DNA of 64,000 nt, from contig JANQJS010000026.1 of NCBI GenBank assembly GCA_028281535.1, forward strand, positions 62,001 to 126,000, written 5' to 3'. The notes under the pieces are model-generated. The model made no database searches and was not told the origin of the DNA. It saw only the letters and a list, made by a program, of their open reading frames with translations. Origin of the DNA: Sedimentisphaerales bacterium (GTDB lineage Bacteria > Planctomycetota > Phycisphaerae > Sedimentisphaerales > SM23-30). Each line of letters opens with the position of its first letter. The first letter of the stretch is position 1. The position numbers and the translations under genes were made by a program. Positions 1-8,128 of the stretch are shown piece by piece.

Positions 1-70
1 TTGGTGCATTTTCTTCATCCAATTCTATCGTGATATTTCCCTTAGACGTTTCCAAAATCACACTAGTCAT
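1..70 (-). CDS. Peptidyl-prolyl cis-trans isomerase, cyclophilin type (N-terminal fragment)
   Basis: Only the first 23 codons are inside the window. They read as the opening beta strands of a cyclophilin (VILETSKGNITIELDEENAP), the usual start of short bacterial cyclophilins that catalyse cis-trans isomerisation of prolyl bonds. The ATG at 70 is preceded by GGAGA at good spacing, which supports this start. The catalytic region lies outside the window, so the call rests on the N-terminal pattern alone. Its stop-to-start relation with the phosphoesterase downstream (short gap) suggests the two are co-transcribed. Confidence 0.6.
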   Translation of the reverse strand, partial: MTSVILETSKGNITIELDEENAP

Positions 71-93
71 GGCAGTCTCCTTTATCAGATATC

Positions 94-588
94 TTAATTT
101 ATTTTTAGTATTTCATAAGACAAATCGCTGGTATCCAAAACGATAAAATGCGATTGTCCAGTAATCCAGTCGGTGACTTCGCCAGGATTTATAACCAATG
201 TTTTATTCACCTGTCGCAAATCCTGTTGATGCGTATGGCCATAAATAACCACATCATACATCTGACTGGCGGCGATTTCTTCTATATTATGTTGGGTATG
301 GGTCATGTAAAATGTTCGATCAGCAAATTCACCTTTAAAGCAGTAGTCCTCAATGCTGCCACCGTAATTTTCAATCATGCTGCGAAGACCTAATTTTTCG
401 CCATCGTTATTGCCAAAAACCGCTTTGAATTTTTCACCAAATCGTTCGCCAAAGGCTTTGATGACAAAAGGAGAGATTAAATCACCGGCATGCAACACAA
501 CATCCACTTTTGCTTCAGCCAAACGGTTAATAGCCTCTAATGTATGTATGCGATGGTCATGGGTATCAGATAAAATACCAATTAACAA
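94..588 (-). CDS. YfcE/MJ0936-type metallophosphoesterase
   Basis: A small calcineurin-fold phosphodiesterase. The metal-binding blocks of the family are visible in order: SDTHDH near the N terminus, HAGD, FGNND, then THTQ and YGHTH. These bind two divalent metals and hydrolyse phosphodiesters; the true substrate of this family is rarely known. The frame is open back to an ATG at 627, but that would add 13 residues before the first beta strand. A TTG at 588 has GGAGA seven bases upstream and gives a 164-residue protein starting directly at LIGILSDTH, the normal family length, so I take it as the start. Confidence 0.85.
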   Translation of the reverse strand: MLIGILSDTHDHRIHTLEAINRLAEAKVDVVLHAGDLISPFVIKAFGERFGEKFKAVFGNNDGEKLGLRSMIENYGGSIEDYCFKGEFADRTFYMTHTQHNIEEIAASQMYDVVIYGHTHQQDLRQVNKTLVINPGEVTDWITGQSHFIVLDTSDLSYEILKIN

Positions 589-670
589 GTGTGAATCTCC
601 ATATGCGCTGTTGTCATCAAATAACAAACAACAAGTCTATAGGATACGATTCCGCTTGTCGACTAATTAA

Positions 671-2257
671 TTAGATATAGCACTGATCGTGATTTTCAGG
701 GGATTCAAAGATTTCCCATTTGCGGCCATCTCTTGACAGCAACTGATCTGACTCTTTTGGGCCCCAGGTCCCTGCGCGATAGCTTGGCAGGATAATTCCT
801 GGTTCTTCTGCCGAGTCCAGTACCGGCTTGAAAAAGTCCCAAGAGGCCATCACTTCATCGCTACGGGTAAATAAGGTGGAATCACCCAATGCGGCATCAA
901 GCAATAAACGCTCGTAAGCTTCAGGGGGTTCTTTGCAGAAGGTATCAGAATAGCTGAAATCCATTTTTAACGGCTTGATTTTCATGGCTGGGCCAGGATA
1001 CTTCACCTGGAACTGCATCATGATGGATTCATCGGGCTGGATGCGAAGCACCAAAACGTTTGGATCCATCGGACCAAATGGCGCATTATTGAAAAGGATA
1101 TTTGGGATCTGTTTAAAGTGAATCGCAATTTCGGTCACGCGACTTGGAAGACGTTTACCGGCACGCATATAGAAAGGCACGCCAGCCCAACGCCAGTTGT
1201 CGATATAGGTTTTAAATGCGACAAAGGTTTCTGTCACAGAATCATTGGCAACACCAGGTTCATGTAAATAACCGGGCACTTTATCCTCGCCATAGACACC
1301 AGCAGCATATTGGGCACGTACAACATCGGTTTGAACCGATTCTTCGGTAAAGGGCTGTAGAGCTTTGACCACTTTGACTTTTTCATCACGGACAGCATCA
1401 GCATGCAGTGACATTGGCACTTCCATACCCACCAGCGACAAGAGCTGCATTTGGTGGTTCTGGACGATATCACGCAATGCACCTGATTTTTCATAATAAT
1501 CGGCACGCCCTTCGACACCGAGCGTTTCAGCTACCGTGATCTGAACGTTATCAACGTATTTGTTATTCCAAATCGGCTCAAAGATACTATTGGCAAAACG
1601 CAGTACCAAAATGTTCTGTACCGTTTCTTTGCCAAGGTAATGGTCGATACGATAGATCTGGCTTTCATCAAATGACTTGACAACATCGCTTTGTAAATCA
1701 AGTGCAGAGTCTAGATCACGGCCAAATGGTTTTTCGATGATAATACGTGACCAAGGTTTCTGGTGCTTGCCTTTATGTGACAAACCAGCTTCACCCAAGT
1801 GAGCAGAAATCGGTGAAAAATAACGGGGCTGCGTTGACAGATAGAAAAGATAATTTTCTGGCATCTGTTTTTCAGCCGACAAAGATTCCAAACGACCACG
1901 CAGTGCATCATATCCATCTTGATCATCCAAATTCGCTTGATGATAATAGAGGTTTTGGGCAAATTTAGACCAGGTCGATTCATCCAGCTTGCGATTGAGC
2001 ATGGATTCGATACTTTCCATGACAAAATCACGGAAGGATTCATCGGTATAATCACGACGGGCAAAACCAACAATGGAGAATTTCTCGGGTAGTAGCTTTT
2101 CCAGATAAAGCTTATACATGGCTGGAATGAGCTTGCGGCGAGTCAAATCACCTGTTGCCCCGAAAATGACCATAGAAAATGGGTCTGGTTTGTTGACATT
2201 GTTATTTGAGCTTTTGGCAGTTTCCACTTGTTTGTCCATTTCTAAAACGGTCGTCAT
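671..2257 (-). CDS. zwf: Glucose-6-phosphate 1-dehydrogenase
   Basis: Oxidises glucose 6-phosphate to 6-phosphogluconolactone with NAD(P)+, the first step of the oxidative pentose phosphate pathway, in the cytoplasm. The N-terminal dinucleotide-binding loop GATGDLTRRKL and the catalytic signature RIDHYLGKETVQN are both intact, and IIEKPFGRDL precedes the latter as expected. At 528 residues it is slightly longer than the usual 480-510, with about 25 extra N-terminal residues before the Rossmann fold. It is preceded by an AT-rich promoter-like region and is not obviously in an operon with 6-phosphogluconolactonase or 6-phosphogluconate dehydrogenase, which are not in the window. Confidence 0.97.
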   Translation of the reverse strand: MTTVLEMDKQVETAKSSNNNVNKPDPFSMVIFGATGDLTRRKLIPAMYKLYLEKLLPEKFSIVGFARRDYTDESFRDFVMESIESMLNRKLDESTWSKFAQNLYYHQANLDDQDGYDALRGRLESLSAEKQMPENYLFYLSTQPRYFSPISAHLGEAGLSHKGKHQKPWSRIIIEKPFGRDLDSALDLQSDVVKSFDESQIYRIDHYLGKETVQNILVLRFANSIFEPIWNNKYVDNVQITVAETLGVEGRADYYEKSGALRDIVQNHQMQLLSLVGMEVPMSLHADAVRDEKVKVVKALQPFTEESVQTDVVRAQYAAGVYGEDKVPGYLHEPGVANDSVTETFVAFKTYIDNWRWAGVPFYMRAGKRLPSRVTEIAIHFKQIPNILFNNAPFGPMDPNVLVLRIQPDESIMMQFQVKYPGPAMKIKPLKMDFSYSDTFCKEPPEAYERLLLDAALGDSTLFTRSDEVMASWDFFKPVLDSAEEPGIILPSYRAGTWGPKESDQLLSRDGRKWEIFESPENHDQCYI

Positions 2258-2300
2258 GATCTTAAACCCTTATAATAAATGATATATACAATGCGTCATT

Positions 2301-2318
2301 ATTATATCGATCGATCGA
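2301..2318 (-). promoter_or_regulatory. Possible zwf promoter element with TCGATCGATCGA palindrome
   Basis: Upstream of zwf the minus strand has a perfect TATAAT (2306-2301) directly preceded by a 12-base palindrome, TCGATCGATCGA (2307-2318), which occupies the spacer of the putative promoter. The -35 position is poor. The palindrome could be an operator or simply sequence chance; the rest of 2258-2517 shows nothing else. Confidence 0.3.
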
Positions 2319-2517
2319 CTCTATTTGTTTGCTTATATTTAACGAATCATGGAAGGTTTCACCAGATTTTTCTTATTTTGTTGCAAATCAACGTATTACA
2401 ACCAGCTTGATTGCAGCTATTTTTAAAAATCTGCGATGAAAAGCAGAAAAAGTGTCTTATAAGACCTTAATTTTAGTTGAGAAAAGGGATAGACATGGTT
2501 TGAAATAAAAAAAGAAG

Positions 2518-2600
2518 TGGGCCGGGTTGGATTCGAACCAACGTAAGCTTACGCTAACGGGTTTACAGCCCGTCCCCTTTAGCCACTCGGGCACCGACCC
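2518..2600 (-). tRNA. tRNA-Tyr (anticodon GTA)
   Basis: An 83-base class II tRNA. The seven-base acceptor stem GGGTCGG/CCGGCCC closes (one G-U), the anticodon arm carries CTGTAAA giving anticodon GTA, a long variable arm (GCGTAAGCTTACG region) is present as expected for bacterial tRNA-Tyr, and the T loop reads TTCGAAT. A run of seven T follows the gene on its own strand and may end transcription. Confidence 0.95.
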
Positions 2601-2674
2601 ACACTCTTTTAACTCTTTATTTCAAAGAACTTTAAATCAATATCGCTGCATCCGCAGCCGAATCGAGATCAGAT

Positions 2675-2703
2675 AATTTACACAAAATCGACGCGGACTG
2701 CAA
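2675..2703 (-). promoter_or_regulatory. Probable promoter of tRNA-Tyr
   Basis: On the minus strand, TTGCAG and TAAATT are separated by 17 bases, about 75 bases upstream of the mature tRNA-Tyr. The match to the sigma-70 consensus is partial (3 and 4 of 6). Confidence 0.35.
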
Positions 2704-2791
2704 GCTTTTGATCATATTTTAGCCATTTTTACAGGAAATTGAAAGTCAAAGCAGAATTTTCGCCTGATTTAAAAGGTTTGTCAGTAAGTAT

Positions 2792-2820
2792 TTGACAACG
2801 GGCCGGTTTTTCTGTAAATT
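2792..2820 (+). promoter_or_regulatory. Sigma-70-type promoter of tRNA-Val
   Basis: A perfect TTGACA (2792-2797), a 17-base spacer and TAAATT (2815-2820) lie 17 bases upstream of the tRNA-Val 5' end. A GC-rich stretch in the spacer (GGGCCGG) is notable but the geometry is optimal. Confidence 0.75.
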
Positions 2821-2837
2821 TGTCCCTTCATCGCTGA

Positions 2838-2911
2838 GGGCGATTAGCTCAGTTGGCTAGAGCGCTTCCCTTACAAGGAAGATGTCGCAGGTTCGAGTCC
2901 TGCATCGCCCA
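2838..2911 (+). tRNA. tRNA-Val (anticodon TAC)
   Basis: A 74-base tRNA. Acceptor stem GGGCGAT/ATCGCCC pairs fully, the D arm has AGCTCAGTTGGCTAGAGC, the anticodon arm CTTCC-CTTACAA-GGAAG gives anticodon TAC, and the T arm has GGTTCGAGTCC. The discriminator base is A. CCA is not encoded. Confidence 0.96.
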
Positions 2912-2982
2912 TTCTTTTCTGATTTTCACATTCCCCTTATACTGGTGTTGACCTGCTATGATATATTATCTACCATAAATCC

Positions 2983-3667
2983 ATGGGATATTTTAGCCTA
3001 AAGGAAGCTGCTCGTCGTTATGACCTTTATCGACCAAAGGTACATGCAAAGCTTCTGGAACAATTACCCCCATACCTAGGACACTTACCGCATAACAAAG
3101 CGATTGATATTGCTTGCGGCACAGGGGAATCTACCAAAGCATTATCGAAATACGCTAATAATACTTATGGCATAGACTGCTCAGCGAGATGCTACACTAT
3201 GCAAAGCAAAATGGGTTACATGTCGATTGCCTGGATATTCACACCGATGTCATCAATGGCCGATGGGACTTGATTAGTACATGTATGGCATTTCATTGGT
3301 TTGATCAAGAACAAGTCATAAACACTTATAAAACACTCTCAGAGTCTAAAGCAACAGCTGGTTTTGCGATGTTTATCTTAAAACCTTTCCAACCCCACCT
3401 AGAAGTCAAAGTGACGCAACTATCATTTACAAGGATTCTGATATAAATTTGTTACACAAATCAACTGGTGCTTTTGATATTGAATTTTCAAAAGATAATC
3501 TCATTGGCTATTTAACCACTCAATCTAACATCGAACAAGCCGTGCAAGACAACCAAAACTATGAAGACATTGAGGATTACTTAAAGAACGAATTGAAAGA
3601 TTTCGTTTTTGATACACCTTTTAAATATGGTTACACAGCGGAAATTTTTCAATTTTTTGGCAATTGA
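2983..3667 (+). pseudogene. Frame-shifted class I SAM-dependent methyltransferase
   Basis: Three overlapping reading frames together spell one methyltransferase. Frame 1 from 2983 gives the N terminus and SAM-binding loop (AIDIACGTGESTKAL). At about 3187 the next motif continues in another frame (MLHYAKQNG, then DLISTCMAFHWFDQEQ, a typical post-motif of the ubiE/COQ5-like group), so one base seems missing in GCGAGATG. A second shift near 3385-3420 leads into IIYKDSDINLLHKST and the C-terminal part ending at 3667. With two shifts it cannot give a full protein unless they are sequencing errors. It lies just after tRNA-Val, a common landing site for acquired DNA. Confidence 0.8.
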
Positions 3668-3698
3668 TCAAAAAACATAATTAACTAACTTATATTAC

Positions 3699-4136
3699 TT
3701 ATTCTTCGGTATTACAAATAGCTTCTAATTGCTGTTGAGCTCGCTCTATTTTCTCAGAGACACATTCTCGAAGTTCGTCAGGTTCGGCGGGTTTTAATAA
3801 ACAAGCGTAGTTCTTAGTATGTAAGCCATTGAAATTATGGATAACATCTTCGCTATCCGTTATGAATATAAAGGGTATTTCAATCATTCCGTCTTGATTT
3901 TCTTCTGCATAATCCGCCTCGAGTGTACGGAACTTTTGTAAGAATTCAGTGCAGGAACACTCGTTAGTTTCGGTTAATTCCAACAGCACAAGATCGGGCC
4001 AGAAGGATTTTAAAACCGTTAATCCTTCTTTACCATTTTCGGCCGTTTGCACGTCATAGAGTGATCGTTTTAAAATGCGTTTCATCGACTCAACTAATTC
4101 TTTATCATTGTCGATCACTAATATTTTTGATCCCAT
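3699..4136 (-). CDS. Response regulator receiver-domain protein with Glu at the phosphorylation site
   Basis: A stand-alone receiver domain of 145 residues with no output domain. The first strand keeps acidic residues (VIDND, D9 and D11), the switch Thr93 (FITDSED) and Lys115 (LLKPAEP) are in place, but the residue aligned with the phospho-acceptor Asp is Glu53 (DLVLLELTE). Glu at this site often mimics the phosphorylated state. The loop after strand 3 is longer than usual and acidic (about residues 56-88). No histidine kinase is nearby. It is transcribed away from the LOG-like gene. Confidence 0.8.
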   Translation of the reverse strand: MGSKILVIDNDKELVESMKRILKRSLYDVQTAENGKEGLTVLKSFWPDLVLLELTETNECSCTEFLQKFRTLEADYAEENQDGMIEIPFIFITDSEDVIHNFNGLHTKNYACLLKPAEPDELRECVSEKIERAQQQLEAICNTEE

Positions 4137-4293
4137 GACACCTTACTTTCATTTATCCGTTATTCCCCACAACAATCAAAGGCCCGATAAGTGATATATC
4201 ATTTACCTTTATTTTGACTTTATCGTATTAATTTAATTTCGAATTAATGAGACTTTTATAATTTACCTCCTAGAATTGACATTTATCACGATC

Positions 4294-4321
4294 TTGTAAA
4301 AGTAAAAATCATCGTTATAAT
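4294..4321 (+). promoter_or_regulatory. Promoter of the LOG-like gene, very close to its start codon
   Basis: TTGTAA (4294-4299), a 16-base spacer and a perfect TATAAT (4316-4321) lie seven bases before the ATG at 4329. Transcription should start at or within a base or two of the ATG, so the mRNA may have no leader; no Shine-Dalgarno sequence is seen. A second TTGACA at 4276-4281 is spaced less well. Confidence 0.55.
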
Positions 4322-4328
4322 GAGTTAA

Positions 4329-4862
4329 ATGAATAAACAAAGCAAACAAACGGTCGTTGTATTTGGCTCCTCTCAACCTAAACCTGGTAGTAGCAATTAT
4401 GAGTGCGCCCAAAAACTAGGAGTTGCCATCGCTCAAGCGGGATATGTTCTAGCAAATGGTGGCTATAGTGGCACGATGGCAGGCTCAGCTCAGGGAGCGA
4501 AATCCGTGGATGGCAAAACCATTGGTATCACCTGTAAAATCTTCAACCGAAATGGAAAAAATGAATGGATCGATGAAGAAATTTACACAGAAAATCTCAA
4601 CCAGCGGCTCGATAAACTCATCGAATTAGGGGATGCCTATATCACCCTACCCGGCTCTACAGGAACACTTCTTGAACTGGCCATGGTTTGGGAATTGATG
4701 AACAAAAAGTTCCTTCCGCAGCGTCCTTTTTTCTGTTTGGGCGATTATTGGAAGCCTGTAGTCGAAACGATTGTCCAATCAGGTGAAACAGATGGCCAAC
4801 AAATTTTGTTTACAGATTCGATTGATGAAATTATAACTAATCTCAATGAAACTTGGAGATAG
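4329..4862 (+). CDS. LOG-family (TIGR00725-like) Rossmann-fold nucleotide-binding protein
   Basis: A 177-residue single-domain protein of the LOG / lysine-decarboxylase-like group, whose characterised members release free base from nucleoside 5'-monophosphates. It has the N-terminal strand VVVFGSSQP, the loop NGGYSGTMAGSAQGAK, and PGSTGTLLELAMVWE, which corresponds to the PGGxGTxxE catalytic signature with one Gly replaced by Ser. The Arg of the active site appears as NQRLDKLI. The substrate cannot be read from sequence. It overlaps no neighbour but the next gene starts 22 bases after its stop. Confidence 0.8.
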   Translation: MNKQSKQTVVVFGSSQPKPGSSNYECAQKLGVAIAQAGYVLANGGYSGTMAGSAQGAKSVDGKTIGITCKIFNRNGKNEWIDEEIYTENLNQRLDKLIELGDAYITLPGSTGTLLELAMVWELMNKKFLPQRPFFCLGDYWKPVVETIVQSGETDGQQILFTDSIDEIITNLNETWR

Positions 4863-4884
4863 ACAAACCAATCGCAGGAAGCAA

Positions 4885-5931
4885 ATGGCCATGAATTATA
4901 CATTCTCATGGATCTTGGTACTTTTTCTGACATCAAGCCTTATTGCCCAAAATCAGGTAAAAAAAGTCGATCCGAACGTCAAAGAAGCCGAAAAGCCACT
5001 TCCGACCGGCCTACCTGAGAAAAAACCTCAACGATTGCTCCCTGAAGGAACACAAATCAGCGGACGTAAAGCCAAGCTTCTCCAGCATCCCAAGTCTAAA
5101 AACTGGTTTTTGAAGTTTGAATCAGATATGACAAAAAACAATTCCCAGCCTCTCCAAGCAAACCAGGTAACAGCAGAGGACTTACTATCCCAAAGCCCTG
5201 ATAAAAATGACCCTTACTCCATTCCCATGGAAATTCACCCATGCCAATGGCTAACAAAAATGACTAGTGTGACTAATAATCAGGTCGATTTATCGGTTAC
5301 ATTTCTCATCCGGGCCGAAGTGACCACCTACCAGGATATTAACTATATCTTACCAACCGATGTAAAAACAATGTCGTTATTCGGCAAGAAAAAGGATGAA
5401 TCAAAATCTAGCACCCCTATTACAACGTTGCCAAGTCTATCTAGCAATACCGACAACACGCAAACGAATGAGGATAAGGTAAAGAAAAAGCTTGAACTTC
5501 CAGAAAAACTGAGAAAAACACTTCTTTCCCTACCTCGCCCTCAACCGATCATTAGCAAAGGATTTAACAATAAAGAGCAGGCCACCAATCAACAAAATAA
5601 TACAGGCCAGCGGTCATATTTGATTGGCGGCAAAACACGTTCAGATTTAAAAGAAGGTTATATGATTATCAATCGGGTGGGTCGTTTAGCGTATGATCCC
5701 GATGATAAAAAATGGCTATTTAAATTTGAGGCTGATGGCAACAGCCTTGACGAACCTCCTATTGCATTACTCCCAAGTCGTCAATTGGATGTGATGGAAA
5801 AAACGGTCAACGAAGCCAATGGCCCTATCAAATTTAGTATTACAGGGCAAGTGACCAAGTATCAGAACAAAAATTACCTACTAGTCAGGCGTGTTTTTAT
5901 CATTTATGATCGCGGTAATTTTGGGCTTTAA
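4885..5931 (+). CDS. Secreted protein with two copies of an uncharacterised domain
   Basis: Not a family I can name. The frame is open from 4846, inside the previous gene, but AGGA precedes the ATG at 4885 and the translation then opens with a good signal peptide (MNYTFSWILVLFLTSSLIAQ), so this start is preferred (348 residues). After a Pro/Lys-rich stretch, two related segments follow: one with HPKSKNWFLKFESD and TTYQDINYIL, the other with DPDDKKWLFKFEAD and TKYQNKNYLL. They are separated by a polar, probably disordered linker (about residues 170-250 of the mature frame). It ends soon after the second copy. Likely periplasmic; function unknown. Confidence 0.75.
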   Translation: MAMNYTFSWILVLFLTSSLIAQNQVKKVDPNVKEAEKPLPTGLPEKKPQRLLPEGTQISGRKAKLLQHPKSKNWFLKFESDMTKNNSQPLQANQVTAEDLLSQSPDKNDPYSIPMEIHPCQWLTKMTSVTNNQVDLSVTFLIRAEVTTYQDINYILPTDVKTMSLFGKKKDESKSSTPITTLPSLSSNTDNTQTNEDKVKKKLELPEKLRKTLLSLPRPQPIISKGFNNKEQATNQQNNTGQRSYLIGGKTRSDLKEGYMIINRVGRLAYDPDDKKWLFKFEADGNSLDEPPIALLPSRQLDVMEKTVNEANGPIKFSITGQVTKYQNKNYLLVRRVFIIYDRGNFGL

Positions 5932-6051
5932 AATTCCACAACCCAGACGCCCTACCCCACAATCAAGCACCTGCCGACATAACCAACCAATAATAAAACA
6001 GTTACATAAAAACAAAACAAAGCCATGATACTATTTTCAAGAATCTAACAC

Positions 6052-6080
6052 TTGTAAGTCCTGATAAATTCCGGTAGAAT
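6052..6080 (+). promoter_or_regulatory. Promoter of the STAS/anti-sigma operon
   Basis: TTGTAA (6052-6057), a 17-base spacer and TAGAAT (6075-6080), 56 bases upstream of the STAS gene. Both hexamers are close to the sigma-70 consensus. Confidence 0.6.
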
Positions 6081-6136
6081 CACATTTTTAACAACGACAT
6101 CAACCAAAATGAAATTACATAATCAGAGGTTTAATT

Positions 6137-6493
6137 ATGGATGAACAGCAACCAAAAATTGAAGTACACCAGGATGGCGATGTCATCGAAATCGTTTTGC
6201 TGGATAAGGACATACTGGACGAAGTCACCATCAACCAGATTTCGGAATCACTCTTTGGGGTTATCCAGGATAAAAGTCCTGTAAAGATGGTGCTTAATTT
6301 TGAAAATGTCAAGCACCTCAGCTCAAGTGCTCTGGGTGTTTTAATTCGTCTAAACAAGCATATCAAAGAAGAAGAAGGTGAATTTTGCCTTTGCAATATC
6401 AAACCATCACTTTATGAAATATTTGTCATAACGAAACTGAATAAAGTATTCAAAATTTACGATAATACAAAAGCGGCGATAAAAAGTCTCTGA
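6137..6493 (+). CDS. STAS-domain anti-sigma factor antagonist
   Basis: A 118-residue stand-alone STAS protein of the SpoIIAA/RsbV type. The conserved loop reads FENVKHLSSSALGVLI, placing Ser63 where the kinase-phosphorylated serine of SpoIIAA sits, though the usual Asp before it is Ser and the following Gly is Ala. Such proteins bind an anti-sigma kinase when unphosphorylated and so free a sigma factor or other target. It is followed 76 bases later by a kinase-STAS fusion, its likely partner. Confidence 0.9.
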   Translation: MDEQQPKIEVHQDGDVIEIVLLDKDILDEVTINQISESLFGVIQDKSPVKMVLNFENVKHLSSSALGVLIRLNKHIKEEEGEFCLCNIKPSLYEIFVITKLNKVFKIYDNTKAAIKSL

Positions 6494-6569
6494 TCACGAC
6501 GATTAAGCGGATCACCTTCCAATCGCAACGATTTTCTTACGAATTCAACTTTTTTAAGATCATATTGCA

Positions 6570-7358
6570 ATGACAACAGCGGATAAAAAAATTGAAATTT
6601 CCATCGCTAGTGATTTTTCTGATGCTAAAAAGATCGAAGAAACGATTATCGATTTAGCTACTCAGCAAGGTTATGATGAAGATTCTATTTTTGCCTTGCG
6701 ATTGAGTCTTGAAGAGGCTCTGGTCAATGCGATACGTCATGGCAACAAAGAAGATTCCGACAAGAAAGTCCATATATGCTATACCGTCAATGCCTCACGT
6801 GTAGATATCTGGATCACCGACGAGGGCAATGGCTTTTGTCCAGATAGTTTACCTGATCCAACCTGTAACGATAAATTGGAAATTCCATCCGGCCGCGGTG
6901 TCCTTCTCATGCGTGCTTACATGGACCTGGTTGAATTTAACGAAAGCGGTAATAGTGTTCACCTTACCAAATTCAGCAAACAGCAACCAACGCATTCTTA
7001 CACGGTTTCAACCCAGGGTAATCTCCAAATAGCTGTTGATGAATATGAACGCTATACAGCAATACATCTTAAAGGCTCTGCGGACATGGCGGAAGCGGCA
7101 GAGATGTCATCTGTCATCGATAAAATTATTGAGGATGGCAAACACCAACTCATCATGGATATCAAACTGCTTGATTTTATTTGCAGTATGGGATTAGGAA
7201 CGTTGATTAAAACACAAACTCGCTGCGGCCAGAAAAATGGTTCATTTCATATAGTGAACCCACAACCTGCCGTACAACGTATTTTAAAAACAACCCGGCT
7301 TGATAAATTATTTTCGATAAGCTGCTCTGTCAATGCCGTACTCATGGCACAGAGTTAA
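6570..7358 (+). CDS. Anti-sigma-factor-type serine kinase (HATPase) fused to a STAS domain
   Basis: Residues about 8-135 form an RsbW/SpoIIAB-like GHKL ATPase: N box EEALVNAIRHGN with Asn53, G1 box DEGNGF (Asp84), and G2 box GRGVLLMRAYMD. Residues about 150-262 form a STAS domain with LDFICSMGLGTLIK, Ser206 at the phospho-acceptor position. Kinase and antagonist are normally separate proteins; here both halves of a switch are in one chain, with another STAS protein encoded just upstream. No sigma factor or PP2C phosphatase is adjacent, so the output is not known. No clear Shine-Dalgarno sequence precedes the ATG. Confidence 0.88.
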   Translation: MTTADKKIEISIASDFSDAKKIEETIIDLATQQGYDEDSIFALRLSLEEALVNAIRHGNKEDSDKKVHICYTVNASRVDIWITDEGNGFCPDSLPDPTCNDKLEIPSGRGVLLMRAYMDLVEFNESGNSVHLTKFSKQQPTHSYTVSTQGNLQIAVDEYERYTAIHLKGSADMAEAAEMSSVIDKIIEDGKHQLIMDIKLLDFICSMGLGTLIKTQTRCGQKNGSFHIVNPQPAVQRILKTTRLDKLFSISCSVNAVLMAQS

Positions 7359-7404
7359 AATAAGGACATAAAAATACCCAAAAGGAATTGAAGAGGATTC
7401 AAAC

Positions 7405-8094
7405 ATGAACAGTAGAACACTGCAAGGACGCATACTTCACTGTACTATCATCTCAGCTCTTTTACTGCTGGCATCGGTTTACTCCGGCTGTGAAACAACC
7501 ACATCTTCTAAATATCGCTACGCAACTTACCCATCGATCAGTGAAGTAAATTTCCGCCAAGGTCAGACCTACTCTGAATTGCTTAACCAAAAAACATCAA
7601 AAACCAATCAATATACCCCGGGATATCATGCCTGGGCACCAGCAGTTAAAGAAAAAACGGGTAGATGGAAAGGGATCATGATTCATCATTCCGCAACCGC
7701 CAGTGGCAACGCACATACCATTGACCAATTGCATAAAGATCGACAATGGGATGGGCTGGGATATCACTTTGTTATCAATAATGGCAACGGCGCCGATAAT
7801 GGCAAAGTAGAAGTTGGGTACCGTTGGAAAAATCAAGAAAAAGGAGCCCACTGCCGCGTACATCCAAATGATAATAATTACTGGAATGAACATACCATTG
7901 GCATTTGTCTGATTGGAAATTTTGAATTCTCTCAACCCAGCCAATCACAATATAATTCACTGGCACAACTCGTAAAATTTTTACAAGATCGCTACAATAT
8001 CCCAACCAGTCAAATCGTTGGACATAACCACGCAAAAGTGACCAAATGCCCTGGCAAACACTTCTCCTTTTGGAAACTTAAGCAACAATTGTAA
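7405..8094 (+). CDS. N-acetylmuramoyl-L-alanine amidase (Amidase_2/PGRP) lipoprotein
   Basis: Cleaves the bond between MurNAc and the stem peptide of peptidoglycan. The N terminus has a signal peptide ending in YSGC (Cys29), so it is probably a lipoprotein although the -3 residue is unusual. The Amidase_2 fold runs from about residue 88 to the end, with zinc ligands in MIHHSAT (His94), VGHNH (His207) and KCPG (Cys215). It follows the kinase-STAS gene by 46 bases with GAGG before the ATG and is probably in the same operon. It is one of few wall enzymes in the window and bears on the question of murein in planctomycetes. Confidence 0.88.
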   Translation: MNSRTLQGRILHCTIISALLLLASVYSGCETTTSSKYRYATYPSISEVNFRQGQTYSELLNQKTSKTNQYTPGYHAWAPAVKEKTGRWKGIMIHHSATASGNAHTIDQLHKDRQWDGLGYHFVINNGNGADNGKVEVGYRWKNQEKGAHCRVHPNDNNYWNEHTIGICLIGNFEFSQPSQSQYNSLAQLVKFLQDRYNIPTSQIVGHNHAKVTKCPGKHFSFWKLKQQL

Positions 8095-8128
8095 CAAAAT
8101 TCATCTCATTCAGTTTTCTGTGTTATTA

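Noticed and set aside
2838-3700. Integrated mobile element at tRNA-Val
   Set aside because: The broken methyltransferase lies next to the tRNA, but no integrase, transposase or repeat of the tRNA 3' end was found downstream.
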